From Galaxea fascicularis (lineage: Eukaryota > Cnidaria > Anthozoa > Scleractinia > Euphylliidae): a stretch of 64,000 nt of DNA. The stretch covers positions 16,462,257 through 16,526,256 of the forward strand of contig OX419338.1 of assembly GCA_948470475.1 (NCBI GenBank), given 5' to 3'. A program made the translations under genes and the position numbers. The notes under the pieces were generated by a model. That model was not told the DNA's origin, ran no database searches, and saw only the letters and a list, made by a program, of their open reading frames with translations. Positions 55,511-64,000 of this stretch are shown one piece after another (the first letter of the stretch is position 1; each line of letters begins with the position of its first letter).

Positions 55511-56288
55511 TCGCTCGCGTTTGTTGTGGGATATTTTGTGGATTTTGAGGGGAGGGGGGATTTTTAGGTATATTTTGGAAGATATAATTTTTCTCAAAGG
55601 ATTAGTTAAATTTAGGGAAATAGGAAATATTGAAGATTTAATGGAGCTTTAAAATTGGAATTTGAAGTCAGAAATTAGTGGATGGACACCAAAACAGTTT
55701 CCGAACAACCTGGTCTTTCAAAACATTTTTTTTACGATACAACCCCTTCTTTTAACTCCTTAAAATTCCATTCAAATTCACGTTTACCCCCACCTTAATT
55801 CACAAGACGTATTTCTTCAGGATTGGATGTGTACCCGCGACGCCACTAATATCCCATGAAAGTACTTTTCACTTTTGGAATGTTTTTAACTGTTTTTTTC
55901 CACAAAAAGTAAGGAGGGGGGGGGGGTTGCCGGCCCCTTCCCCTGCACGTTCCTTGCAGAGACTCCTAAAGAAATGTGTCTGTTTGAGAATAACGTTTCT
56001 CAACTGAATTGTTACTTTTTTGGGGGGAGGGGGTGGGGGAAGATGTCTGACTGATTGACTCGCTAACTGAAACTGGGCGGACTGACTGTATTAACCTGTC
56101 ATCGTTTACCCTCTGGCCAACCCAAGTTGCTCAATCAACCCATTGGATCTCAAAGTGCAAGCCGCTATGGAAGCAGCGCTATCGTATCTAGACACAACCT
56201 AACCAAATAAAGTCTGGAGTCCTGGAGCCTTTATTTTGTTATCACTAGTACTGTTTGCAATAATCATACCCGCACTTCGGGAGTCTAT
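55511..56288. other. Intergenic, nothing recognised
   Basis: Several G-rich runs (for example 55914-55926). No gene was seen. Confidence 0.35.
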
Positions 56289-56445
56289 CTTTTTCACAAC
56301 CTCGTTCCCAGGACCTTTCCCTTTGCTTTGGGGGTGGGGCGGGAAAAGGCCCTGGTATCAGCCGGTCACATGACCACCAAAACACCCAGAAAGTGCGGGT
56401 GTAATAAATCATCATCAGTCTTCGGTAGTGTGATTAGTATTCAAA

Positions 56446-56909
56446 ATGGCTATGCAACGTGAGAGACCTGACTATTTAAAAGTGTTGCGACAAGTTGAAA
56501 TTTCATTGAATAGCGGCAACTTTCCACCTTTTAATTTAAAACCCCTTTAAGTTAAGAGCCTTGAGTACATTCTGAAGGGTCAAGACGTCATTGGAGTTTT
56601 ACCAACAGGATTTGGGAAGTCGTTGATGTCTCATCTTCTACCGTATTTCCTGCCTGTTCAGGAAACCAGAAATATTGTGATCGTCGTGTGCCTTTTGAAT
56701 TCAATAATAAAAGATCAGTTGAAAATCTTGAAAAGCGGAGGAATCACCGCCAATGCGCTTCTTGGAAAGGGCCAAGATAAAGTCATGGACCAACTGTTTT
56801 CGACCACGCCGAATAATGAAGGGCACGATAATGAACAAGCGAACTTGCGAATCCCTGAGGACATACTAAATGGGCAATGTTCAATCATTTTTGCGCTTCC
56901 CGAGGCCCG
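56446..56909 (+). pseudogene. RecQ-like helicase N-terminal exon with internal stop
   Basis: The ATG at 56446 reads through MAMQRERPDYLKVLRQ to a TAA at 56548 where a Gln codon is expected. The same frame then continues VKSLEYILKG, the Walker A motif GVLPTGFGKS, HLLPYFLP and NSIIKDQ. It ends near a donor (CCCG|GTAATG). This is the start of the RecA-like domain of RecQ helicases. The DEAH box and everything after are missing. RecQ-like genes of this sort are common in cnidarian transposon-rich loci (from memory). Confidence 0.75.
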
Positions 56910-57329
56910 GTAATGTACAAACACTGCAAGATAAAGATTATCATATTACGCGGCTTAAATGCCTATCCTTGATAACAAAAGAGAGGCTGTACTGTCAGTG
57001 AATGCACTGAAACGAGCCAAGACAAAGTTAGACAAAATGCTTCAGATGGTATATAAAGGACTACAGTCGCTAAACAGAAACAACAAGGGTCAAAACAAAC
57101 AGGCGATAAATGCAGAATTTAAACCCAGAAATGACCTTTGGTAAAATACATACCATGCGACATTTAAGCACATCGCTGTTTCAATCATTATCATGATCAT
57201 GTTATCCTCAAAACCACCGTGTTGCCCCACTTAAAACAAGCAAGAAGCTAAATCGGTCAATAGAACCGAGATAGAAGCGGCAAACACGCGAACAGGAGTT
57301 GTGTAGGCCTTCCAACCCCATTTTACTTG

Positions 57330-57557
57330 ATCGAATGTAACACGAACCCTGCACAATTGCAACACTTTAGATTTCGTGTCGGTTTCTCTAATGATTATTC
57401 CACAGGAAATTTCCACTTTCCGACAGAGTTCTTGAGTAATACCAGCTTTACTGTATATCCTCACGACGTGACGACTCTCTTTAGATTGAGAATAAAGTCT
57501 ACAAACAGGATCTCTGGCGAAAATCTTGGTTGGGGTCGCCTGCTTATTGTCCGCCAT
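57330..57557 (-). pseudogene. ZAD-like zinc-associated domain remnant
   Basis: The ATG at 57557 opens MADNKQATPTKIFARDPVC, then RLYSQSKESRHVVRIYSKAG and DTKSKVLQLCRV. The layout resembles a ZAD-type N-terminal domain of transposon-associated proteins, where four cysteines bind zinc. Here the second Cys of the first pair is Tyr and the second pair is damaged, so it probably does not fold. It converges on the RecQ-like fragment. The family call is moderately sure. Confidence 0.4.
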
Positions 57558-57723
57558 TTTGATTACGGAATGCGATTTGCAAGAAATTTGTAGTAAATTT
57601 GCATAAATTTCAAAATTACAACTAGCCAATCAAAAAGAAGAATCGACCGGCCGATGCCAGGGCCTTTTCCCGCCCCACCCCCAAAGCGAAGGGAAAGGTC
57701 CTGGGAACGAGGTTGTCTTTTTC

Positions 57724-59215
57724 GTCGACGTTTCCATGTCGCGGGTCAATTTTTATTATAGAAAAAAAAATGAAGAGGAAAAAAATACAATGAAGAAAGA
57801 GTTAAAGAAGAATTTAACTGGTCTAGATGCGAGTTGCACGTGGACAGTAGATCTTTTTATACGACAACAACGCCCCAACAGTTAGAGCGTTCATATGTGT
57901 CTCACGTAACAGGTACCACAACATGAGATAACTGTCAAGGGAACTGTTTTGTTCTTAACACATATGTATTTCCTCTGTTCTGTAACGCCATGTCCAAGCT
58001 CCAGAAAATAAAATTTCTTGGCCTTCTCTTTAAATTTTTAAAGCATCGCGAAGAATAGCGAGACACTTACGCATAATAAATGAGCTTGTTTGGCGGGCTG
58101 TTCAAGCGTAAATGCTCTCAAAGGCGCCACAGTAAGAGAAAAAAAAAGGGTGAATTCGGTGAAGTGGACCAACTAAAATCGTCATTTCGCGGTATTGAGA
58201 GGTAAGTTTCTCACGATAAAACAACGGATTGTTGAAGCTGAATAACGAATCGTATCTTTAATTATAACTAAAAGCTAAGTAAATGGAACGGGTTTAAGTT
58301 GTACACTTTTAACTTTCAAAATTGTGTATTTTCGGTATTTTCAGTATGAGAAACAACCCTAATTAAAATTCAACTACGCAATTCTCTTCTCTTCGTAATG
58401 AACAACAATCCTCAGATTAAACAGCGGATAATTGAAGATACAATGTACATGTCCTTCCTACACGTGGATCGCTTTTTCCTCTAAATTGGACAAAAAGAAG
58501 TTGTAGATTTTTACGTTAAAAAATTCGAGATTCAAAACTCGCGCGTGTTCTTAACTCAGGCTATTGTCTAGCTGTATAACAGTTGTTGCCATGAATAAAC
58601 AATACCGAATTGACGAAGTGCAGCCATCTGTAAATTGTGGTCTATTAACTTGCAAATTGACACTACAATATACCATAAACAACAATACAATACCTTTATT
58701 TTACGTGGTCAATGTTCTTAGCTAATTAGCTACTTTACAGACATATTCTCTCTCTTTAAAAGTAAGCGCGATCTCATCACTAAACGCAAGCAGCCCCATT
58801 TAATTATTTAGGAAACTTAAGAACGACAAATCGAGATTATAGTCAAGCTCTAATAGCCGTTTCAGTATCTTAAAAATTGCATAACACCGAAACAGTTCTT
58901 TCTTAATTGCATTCATTTAATTTATTTTCTATTTTATCAATAAAAAACTGATCCTGGAGATGGAACTCCTGTAACTCGACCCTCGGCGAAATGATCGTAG
59001 ACAGACTCGACTCCGATGCCTTTATGTTTTGCCCGCCGGTTGATGCCAGTGTTCAATTCTCTTATCACCCCACTAATCTCCATCACTCTTTCTAGCTCTG
59101 TTCGGTAGAACTCAATCTTTGCTGTCATTTCCTAATCTTTCAGAGGCTGGAAAACAAAATTTGGTTGTCGCAGTAATCTTCACTAGCCATCCACGTTCTG
59201 TATATGCGTTATATA
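57724..59215. other. Intergenic, nothing certain
   Basis: AT-rich. One 63-codon minus frame at 58937-59128 has protein-like composition but no recognisable domain or splice context. Confidence 0.35.
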
Positions 59216-59482
59216 TGGTTTTCGACGCCGTCTTGTTTGGGTAGCAAGCGTCGCAAATAACAGTGTTGTATCGGAGTCCGATGTCAAATAACTCATGGAA
59301 TTCTTGAATGAGTAAAACTTTATGAATTGTAGTCTTAAGTCGCTAACCAGAGGATTTTACTGTCAAAATTTGAGGAGTCCTACCTGCACTATAGTTTGCG
59401 CGGTGGGATTTAAATTTCCCATACATCCGTCTGTAATTTACGCGCTTGCCCACCCAAACAAGATGGCGTCGAAACCGTCATA
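59216..59482. repeat. Inverted repeat with 34-bp arms
   Basis: GGTTTTCGACGCCGTCTTG ... GCAAGCG is inverted as CGCTTGC ... CAAGATGGCGTCGAAACC. Confidence 0.65.
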
Positions 59483-59534
59483 AGGCCTATTGAGTCCTTC
59501 CGTAGGCTACTGCTACTCCATTCAATTATACACA

Positions 59535-59645
59535 CGTTGTGGTTCAATTTGATCCTTGGTTTCCACTTCATTAGATCATACATTAGCAGACGCCGAAACA
59601 AAGAATAACAAAATTTAAACCAAGGATTAAATTGAAGCACAACCG
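59535..59645. repeat. Inverted repeat with about 28-bp arms
   Basis: GTGGTTCAATTTGATCCTTGG pairs with the inverted CCAAGGATTAAATTGAAGCAC, allowing a few mismatches. Confidence 0.65.
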
Positions 59646-59737
59646 CATACGATGACTGCCCCGCTGGCAGAGTGGCGTCGATCTTTCCCGACCTATCTAG
59701 GAAAGATCGAATCAACTCTGCTAGTAGGGTAACATAT

Positions 59738-60110
59738 GGCCGCCGACCGGTTGGCTCAGTTGGTAGTGTCGGACTAACGTGCGGGAGGTCGTGGGTTCAA
59801 GCCCGGCCAGACCAACACTCAGGGTCTTTAAAAAACTGAGGAGAAAGTGCTTCCTTTGCAATGACATTTGCAAATGGTTAGACTTTCCAGTCTACTCGGA
59901 TAAGGCCGATAAACCGGAGATCCCCTATCCCGTCTCACAACTCTTCATTGATAATTGATTCTGAGGGACGTTAAAGAACCACTAGGGACGTAACGAACCC
60001 TGGCTGTGACTACCCCTAGTGCTGCTGGTCTCTCGAAGATATTAGCTCCTTTGAGCTACTCTAAAATTTGAAGTAAAATAAAGTTGATGTATGTATTTAC
60101 TCCATCCAAA
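59738..60110 (+). repeat. tRNA-derived SINE of a second family
   Basis: The head resembles a tRNA, with an A box (TTGGCTCAGTTGGTAG) and B box (GGGTTCAAGCCCG) at about 59750-59805. A tRNA-unrelated body of about 290 bp follows (CAACACTCAGGGTCTTTAA, GATAAACCGGAGATCCC), ending in an AT-rich tail. The body shows no similarity to the SINEs at 15.8 and 35.1 kb. The head lacks a complete cloverleaf, so it is not a tRNA gene. Confidence 0.8.
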
Positions 60111-61265
60111 ATCTGCTGGTTTTCAGTACAGCAGTACAGGACCCCTCCTTTCCTGGTCTTAAGGTATGTTACTCAGCCTCGTCTGTTGCCCTGTGACTTG
60201 CTGTGACTTACTTTTTAACATTTTATAAAATGCTAGCGCTTCTACTAATAACAAGGCAACTAATTCATTAAATAGTGTTTTATTCTTGTACACAGCTTGT
60301 TAGATTGTAAAAGTAACGTTATATTACATAAAAATGCATAATAATATAAGTACAATACATGTTGCTTCAAAGTTACCAAAAGGGACTCTACGTGTACCAA
60401 AACTTTAGAGAAGGTCACTCAAATTTACCGTCTCAACATGTACATGCGATCAAAGCCGGATTCCTGGAACTTTTAATAGTCACACGACGCTGACCAACCA
60501 CAATTCGCTGCTGCCAGTGTCTAAGAATGGAATGATCTTTTAGTTCAGAATAACTCCGTTGAAACGAAAGCCTTTTGAGTACTGAGCAGTTCAGTGGGTG
60601 CTAAGCGTCCGTCCTTTATACTGATTGTTTTAGGACAAAACCACATCATTGGGCAGGATCAAGGCCGGACCTTCCCGTTTAATTAATATCATGTAAAAGA
60701 AAAACAAAAGGCTAACTTTGATTTGAGTACCACTAACGCTTGGGCATAGTCAATACAAAATCGCTACTGAGCTGAAATTAATTCAAATTTCAAAGCAAAA
60801 CGGACTACAACAAGTCATCACTAAGTTATCCAAGCGACGAGAGCCGAACTTTAAAACATCGGCTCCACTTTTTGAAGTTGCTAGTAAACATTTACATCTT
60901 GGCGATTCTACATCCGAATAATCTTCGTACTCAACTGAGAAAAGCTACTTGAAAGAGAATGTGGCCGTTATTGTTGTGACAAGAATTCAAGGTTTTAGAT
61001 AACTATACTACTAGTAAATGGCATTAATGTACCTTTAAAGGTGAGCTAGTCTCTGGAAGCAGCTACAGCAATTGGAATTTACTTTCCTGTGATCAGACTA
61101 TTGATGATTCTTTAAGAATTGTAGCTCTGATTTCTGACTCTATGGGTCCGGTTCCTTAAGGAAATGAAACACGAGATCATTAAATTGAACTTATCGACCC
61201 CTTTAACTGTTCAAGATACAGGTTTTCTAAAATAGTGTTTATCAGTGTCTTCAGGCGATGAAGAA
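60111..61265. other. 3' flank of the GLD-2-like gene
   Basis: No other gene was seen. The part nearest 61265 should be the 3' UTR of the minus-strand gene. Confidence 0.4.
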
Positions 61266-62405
61266 TTATAGAATTTCATCCAAACGACATCGATTGTACG
61301 CCAACTTTTGTTTGGCCGTTTGGAAAGCTTGCTTTATGGCACTGAACTCGTTAATTTTGTACACTGCACGAGTAACGTTCTTATGGTCACACGGATCCTC
61401 AAGGCGAATGTGAGGTCGAGTCCACTTTTTGTCATAAGGAACACTCCTGGTACCAGCCAATCGAACGGATAGCACTTGATACCAGTTAAAGTCGCTGTAG
61501 AAATTGAAGAACCCGACAAGGAGATTTCCAACAGTCGTTGTATTGTCAGACCTGTGGAGGGTTACAACTGGGGGAAGGCAACCGCTTGTTAACTTATCTG
61601 CTGTAACACTGGCGCCTGACGATGAACTGAAGTGGCTTGGATCGATGGCTTGTAAAGATGGAAGGACTGGTGGAGTGCAGCCTCTCTGTAAGTAGTAAAT
61701 CACCAAGAGTACCACGGCGAAACCTACAACAGAATGTACGAACAATCGTCCTTATTGGATCTTAAGGATGAGATGATCATCACAAGACAGAGGGAACATA
61801 AGAGCGACCTTCAAGTCTACATCAGTACACAAAGCGGAGCAAGATAACTCCAATAACAACAACTTACAGCAACTTCATTTACTGAGTGCAACAGAGCATT
61901 CATGTAGAACTCACATTGTTTTCATTACCTCAAATCTGGCTGACTTTAACCTTCCAAAATAAATGGTTTGATTAATTCGGCATTTATTCTCTGAGAAACC
62001 TGCGCTAAGCAATTACAACATTATGATGACTCTTGAGAAAAGAAATAGATGTCAATAGACAAGCATCGTTTTTTTTTTTCCTGGTCGACCAAAAATAAAG
62101 TTAAAAAGCATGGAATTAACTGCGACCTTGTGGGCTGAAGATAAAACTCAGTCGTCAGCGATGAACAGGACTTAAATGTTTCACCAACCTGAGAGTTTGT
62201 GGTCATGTGCACCAGTGATACCTGAAACTTTGGCCCAGTGCTTCACGGTCACCACCAGTGGCCTCACTCTGTCATCCATGCTTGCGTAGCACTTCTGTAG
62301 GTAAGTGTTGAATATGGAGTTGTGGATGTCAACACTAATGTCCCCTTCTAACCGCTCATCCCTGTCCGTCAGTTTCAATATCGGGACAACAGCCCCACCA
62401 ATAAG
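61266..62405 (-). CDS. GLD-2-type cytoplasmic poly(A) polymerase, last two exons
   Basis: Exon 62189-62405 (acceptor TTTCAG, donor CTCAG|GTTGGT, ending phase 1) joins exon 61266-61723 (acceptor TTGTAG). The first gives GGAVVPILKLTD and GDISVDIHNS, whose Asp fits the third catalytic Asp of the nucleotidyltransferase fold, then RVRPLVVTVKHWAKVSG. The second gives the PAP-associated region: LLVIYYLQ, PPVLPSLQ, VGNLLVGFFNFYSDFNW, HIRLEDPCDHKNVTRAVY and a short end. Order and spacing match GLD-2/TENT2 enzymes, which extend poly(A) tails in the cytoplasm. The upstream exons with the GS and DxD motifs were not found in 62406-64000 and may lie beyond the window. No disabling change is visible in these two exons. 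Confidence 0.85.
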
Positions 62406-64000
62406 CTGAAATCAAGTACAATAAAACAGCATACAGTAGTTGGATGAGGTGTTGAAGCAACTGCGGCCCCAGGGTCTTCAGATCTTAGAGACGAGATTGG
62501 TGTTGAAGAGCACTCGGATTTCATAGCTGCACTGAATTTAAATCACAAAATGTTCTCGAATTGTTGCCTTCCCTGAGGCAGATGTTTTCGTTAATTAATA
62601 CCTTGAGCTGTGAGCTGGTACTGAAAAGTGCAACTGGTTTATAGCAAATACGATCTCCTATGAGCTACAATTTCTGCTATTTACTGTATTTAGAGACCTC
62701 CTTAGACCGGAAAAGGTAAGGTCTGTACGTCTACATTTGACAATGAGAAAGAAATCGAACAATGTAAAGAAACGATCTTTATCAGTGGATGTCTTTCTTG
62801 GCTTTCTTTGTCTTAAAAGGCTCGAGAGTGCTAGTTCTTCGTGTCGCTTACACAAATTCAAAAGCTATGGGAATGATTTCCGTACAAGTACATGCGTCTT
62901 CATTCTGATTTAATCGCCGTCTTCATTACTGCAATATTGTTTGGGAATCAATTTGAGAACCGCTAATCGTCCCTGTCTCAGTTGTTATTATGTATTAGAA
63001 AAGCGCTATTCAGATTCAGTATACATTAAAGTTTGAGTTTGATACCCCTACAGACCCTATCTTTCTTGAAGAGTTATACTTTCACATTCCATGACATTCA
63101 TTCGTTAGAATCAGGTAAGTTTACGAACGCTTACACACCCTCTTCTACCCTGAGTAAGTTGCAAATTGTCCTTCCGCTTAATAATCAAATTTACTCCAAT
63201 AACACAAGACGTGCGGGCTAGCAGTGTTTTGTAGAAGCAAGAAGATTTGATCCTGCCCATCATCAGTATCTAATTCATCAGACAAAGGCTTATGTGTAAT
63301 TACTAGCGGTCTTTTTCCTCCTGAAAAAATCTATCTGTAGCACTGAATACCAAATTTGTCATCGTAGTTTTTATCTTAGTGTAATATTTTTAGCTGTACA
63401 CGTCTTTCGATCGTGATTCCGGCAAATTAATGTCAGTCTCAGTGTTGAAAATATAGAACCCTCTTGTCGGTTCCTGCTCAGAAAACAAAAGTATAACTTA
63501 TCCGGTGCTACAAAAATTGATTTAAGTGAAGTTTGACTGAAATGGCAAATCCATGCAGGTCTTCCATCACAATATCATGCAACAGTTTAATCGACCTTCC
63601 AAGCATTTTCCACCGAATCAAGTTGCTGGCCGTTCCCCCTAACAGTGGCAAACTATACGTTCCAAGCGACGAAACAAGCAACTAACGGTGTTTACAGCGG
63701 AGACTGAGCCACCTAGATCTTTTGCCACCTTTGTGACTGACTAACTGTTATCACCTTAGCGCCGCATGTATCAGCCAGTGATATCAACTCGAAACTTTGC
63801 GAGTTCAGATAAACGACGAAATCGTCTTGAAGTTGATTTCAAAGCCAAGCTGGTCCAAGTTTAAAATCGAGTTCCAGTGAAGGAAATTAAGGGTAGGGGG
63901 GATTCAAATCGTAAAAGCAACTGCAACATTCTTTTCCAAACACCCAAACACCCGGAAGTACAGATGAATTTAGGAGTTATAACACTGAAATGTGTAAAAC
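62406..64000. other. Presumed intron and 5' part of the GLD-2-like locus
   Basis: No further exon could be confirmed. The sequence is AT-rich without clear repeats. Confidence 0.4.

Larger units (their letters stand above)
56289..57723. mobile_element. 1.4-kb TIR element with 7-bp target duplication and captured gene pieces
   Basis: The element at 56296-57716 has terminal inverted repeats of about 70 bp (ACAACCTCGTTCCCAGGACC and inverse), with CTTTTTC on both flanks. It carries a RecQ-like helicase first exon on the plus strand and a ZAD-like first exon on the minus strand, facing each other. Neither is intact, so this copy would be non-autonomous. Confidence 0.8.

Noticed and set aside
58937..59128. 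Small protein on the minus strand
   Set aside because: Composition is plausible, but there is no recognisable domain, no convincing splice signal and no upstream continuation.
59750..59815. A tRNA gene on the plus strand
   Set aside because: The head is tRNA-like, but the acceptor stem is not closed and a long unrelated SINE body follows.

Overview
The window looks like nuclear DNA of an anthozoan cnidarian, most likely a stony coral or close relative. It is AT-rich and gene-poor, with short GT-AG exons and dense foldback elements. It carries a local family of intronless BTB-BACK-PHR genes, a short-chain collagen C4-like gene, tRNA-derived SINEs and a young Ty3/gypsy retrotransposon. No bacterial, organellar or CRISPR signature was seen. 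The assignment rests on recognised protein families, not on a database search.

Layout. 0-6.6 kb: a three-exon gene (467-5056, +, 785 aa) of an uncharacterised, transposase-like family faces an incomplete convergent gene (5855-6521, -). A decayed copy of the convergent gene lies in opposite orientation at 199-410. 7-9.8 kb: short foldback elements, one with a clear 9-bp target duplication. 11.3-13.4 kb: three 3'-terminal exons of a short-chain collagen C4-like gene. 14-16.1 kb: a foldback, a long trinucleotide array and a SINE.

16.1-23.2 kb: a 7.1-kb DNA transposon with matching termini and a 7-bp target duplication. Other units sit inside it: a TTAA-flanked element with a P2X7-like cysteine motif, a broken minus-strand gene, a 1.1-kb inverted duplication of an IS3-like integrase exon, and a TTA-flanked MITE.

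23.9-53.5 kb: BTB-PHR paralogues, three intact (23915-25279 +, 37782-39149 +, 52183-53508 -) and three broken (28.0-28.8, 30.0-30.3, 31.0-31.9 kb). Between them lie a 236-bp tandem duplication, a truncated LINE, a 1.2-kb foldback rich in GCGAGCC repeats, a second SINE, and the Ty3/gypsy element at 43987-48889. That element's LTRs are nearly identical, but a 35-bp internal duplication breaks its pol frame.

48.9-60.1 kb: nested foldback and TIR elements, one with a TAA duplication and two with 7-bp duplications. One of the latter (56296-57716) carries remnants of a RecQ-like helicase and a ZAD-like protein. A different tRNA-derived SINE follows at 59.7-60.1 kb. 61.3-62.4 kb: the last two exons of a GLD-2-type cytoplasmic poly(A) polymerase on the minus strand.

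Host genes with probable cell functions are the collagen C4-like gene, the intact BTB-PHR genes (putative Cullin-3 substrate adaptors) and the GLD-2-like gene. Most of the rest is layered transposon sequence. The least described items are the 467-6521 two-gene locus, the perfect integrase inverted repeat, and the group of elements with 7-bp target duplications.
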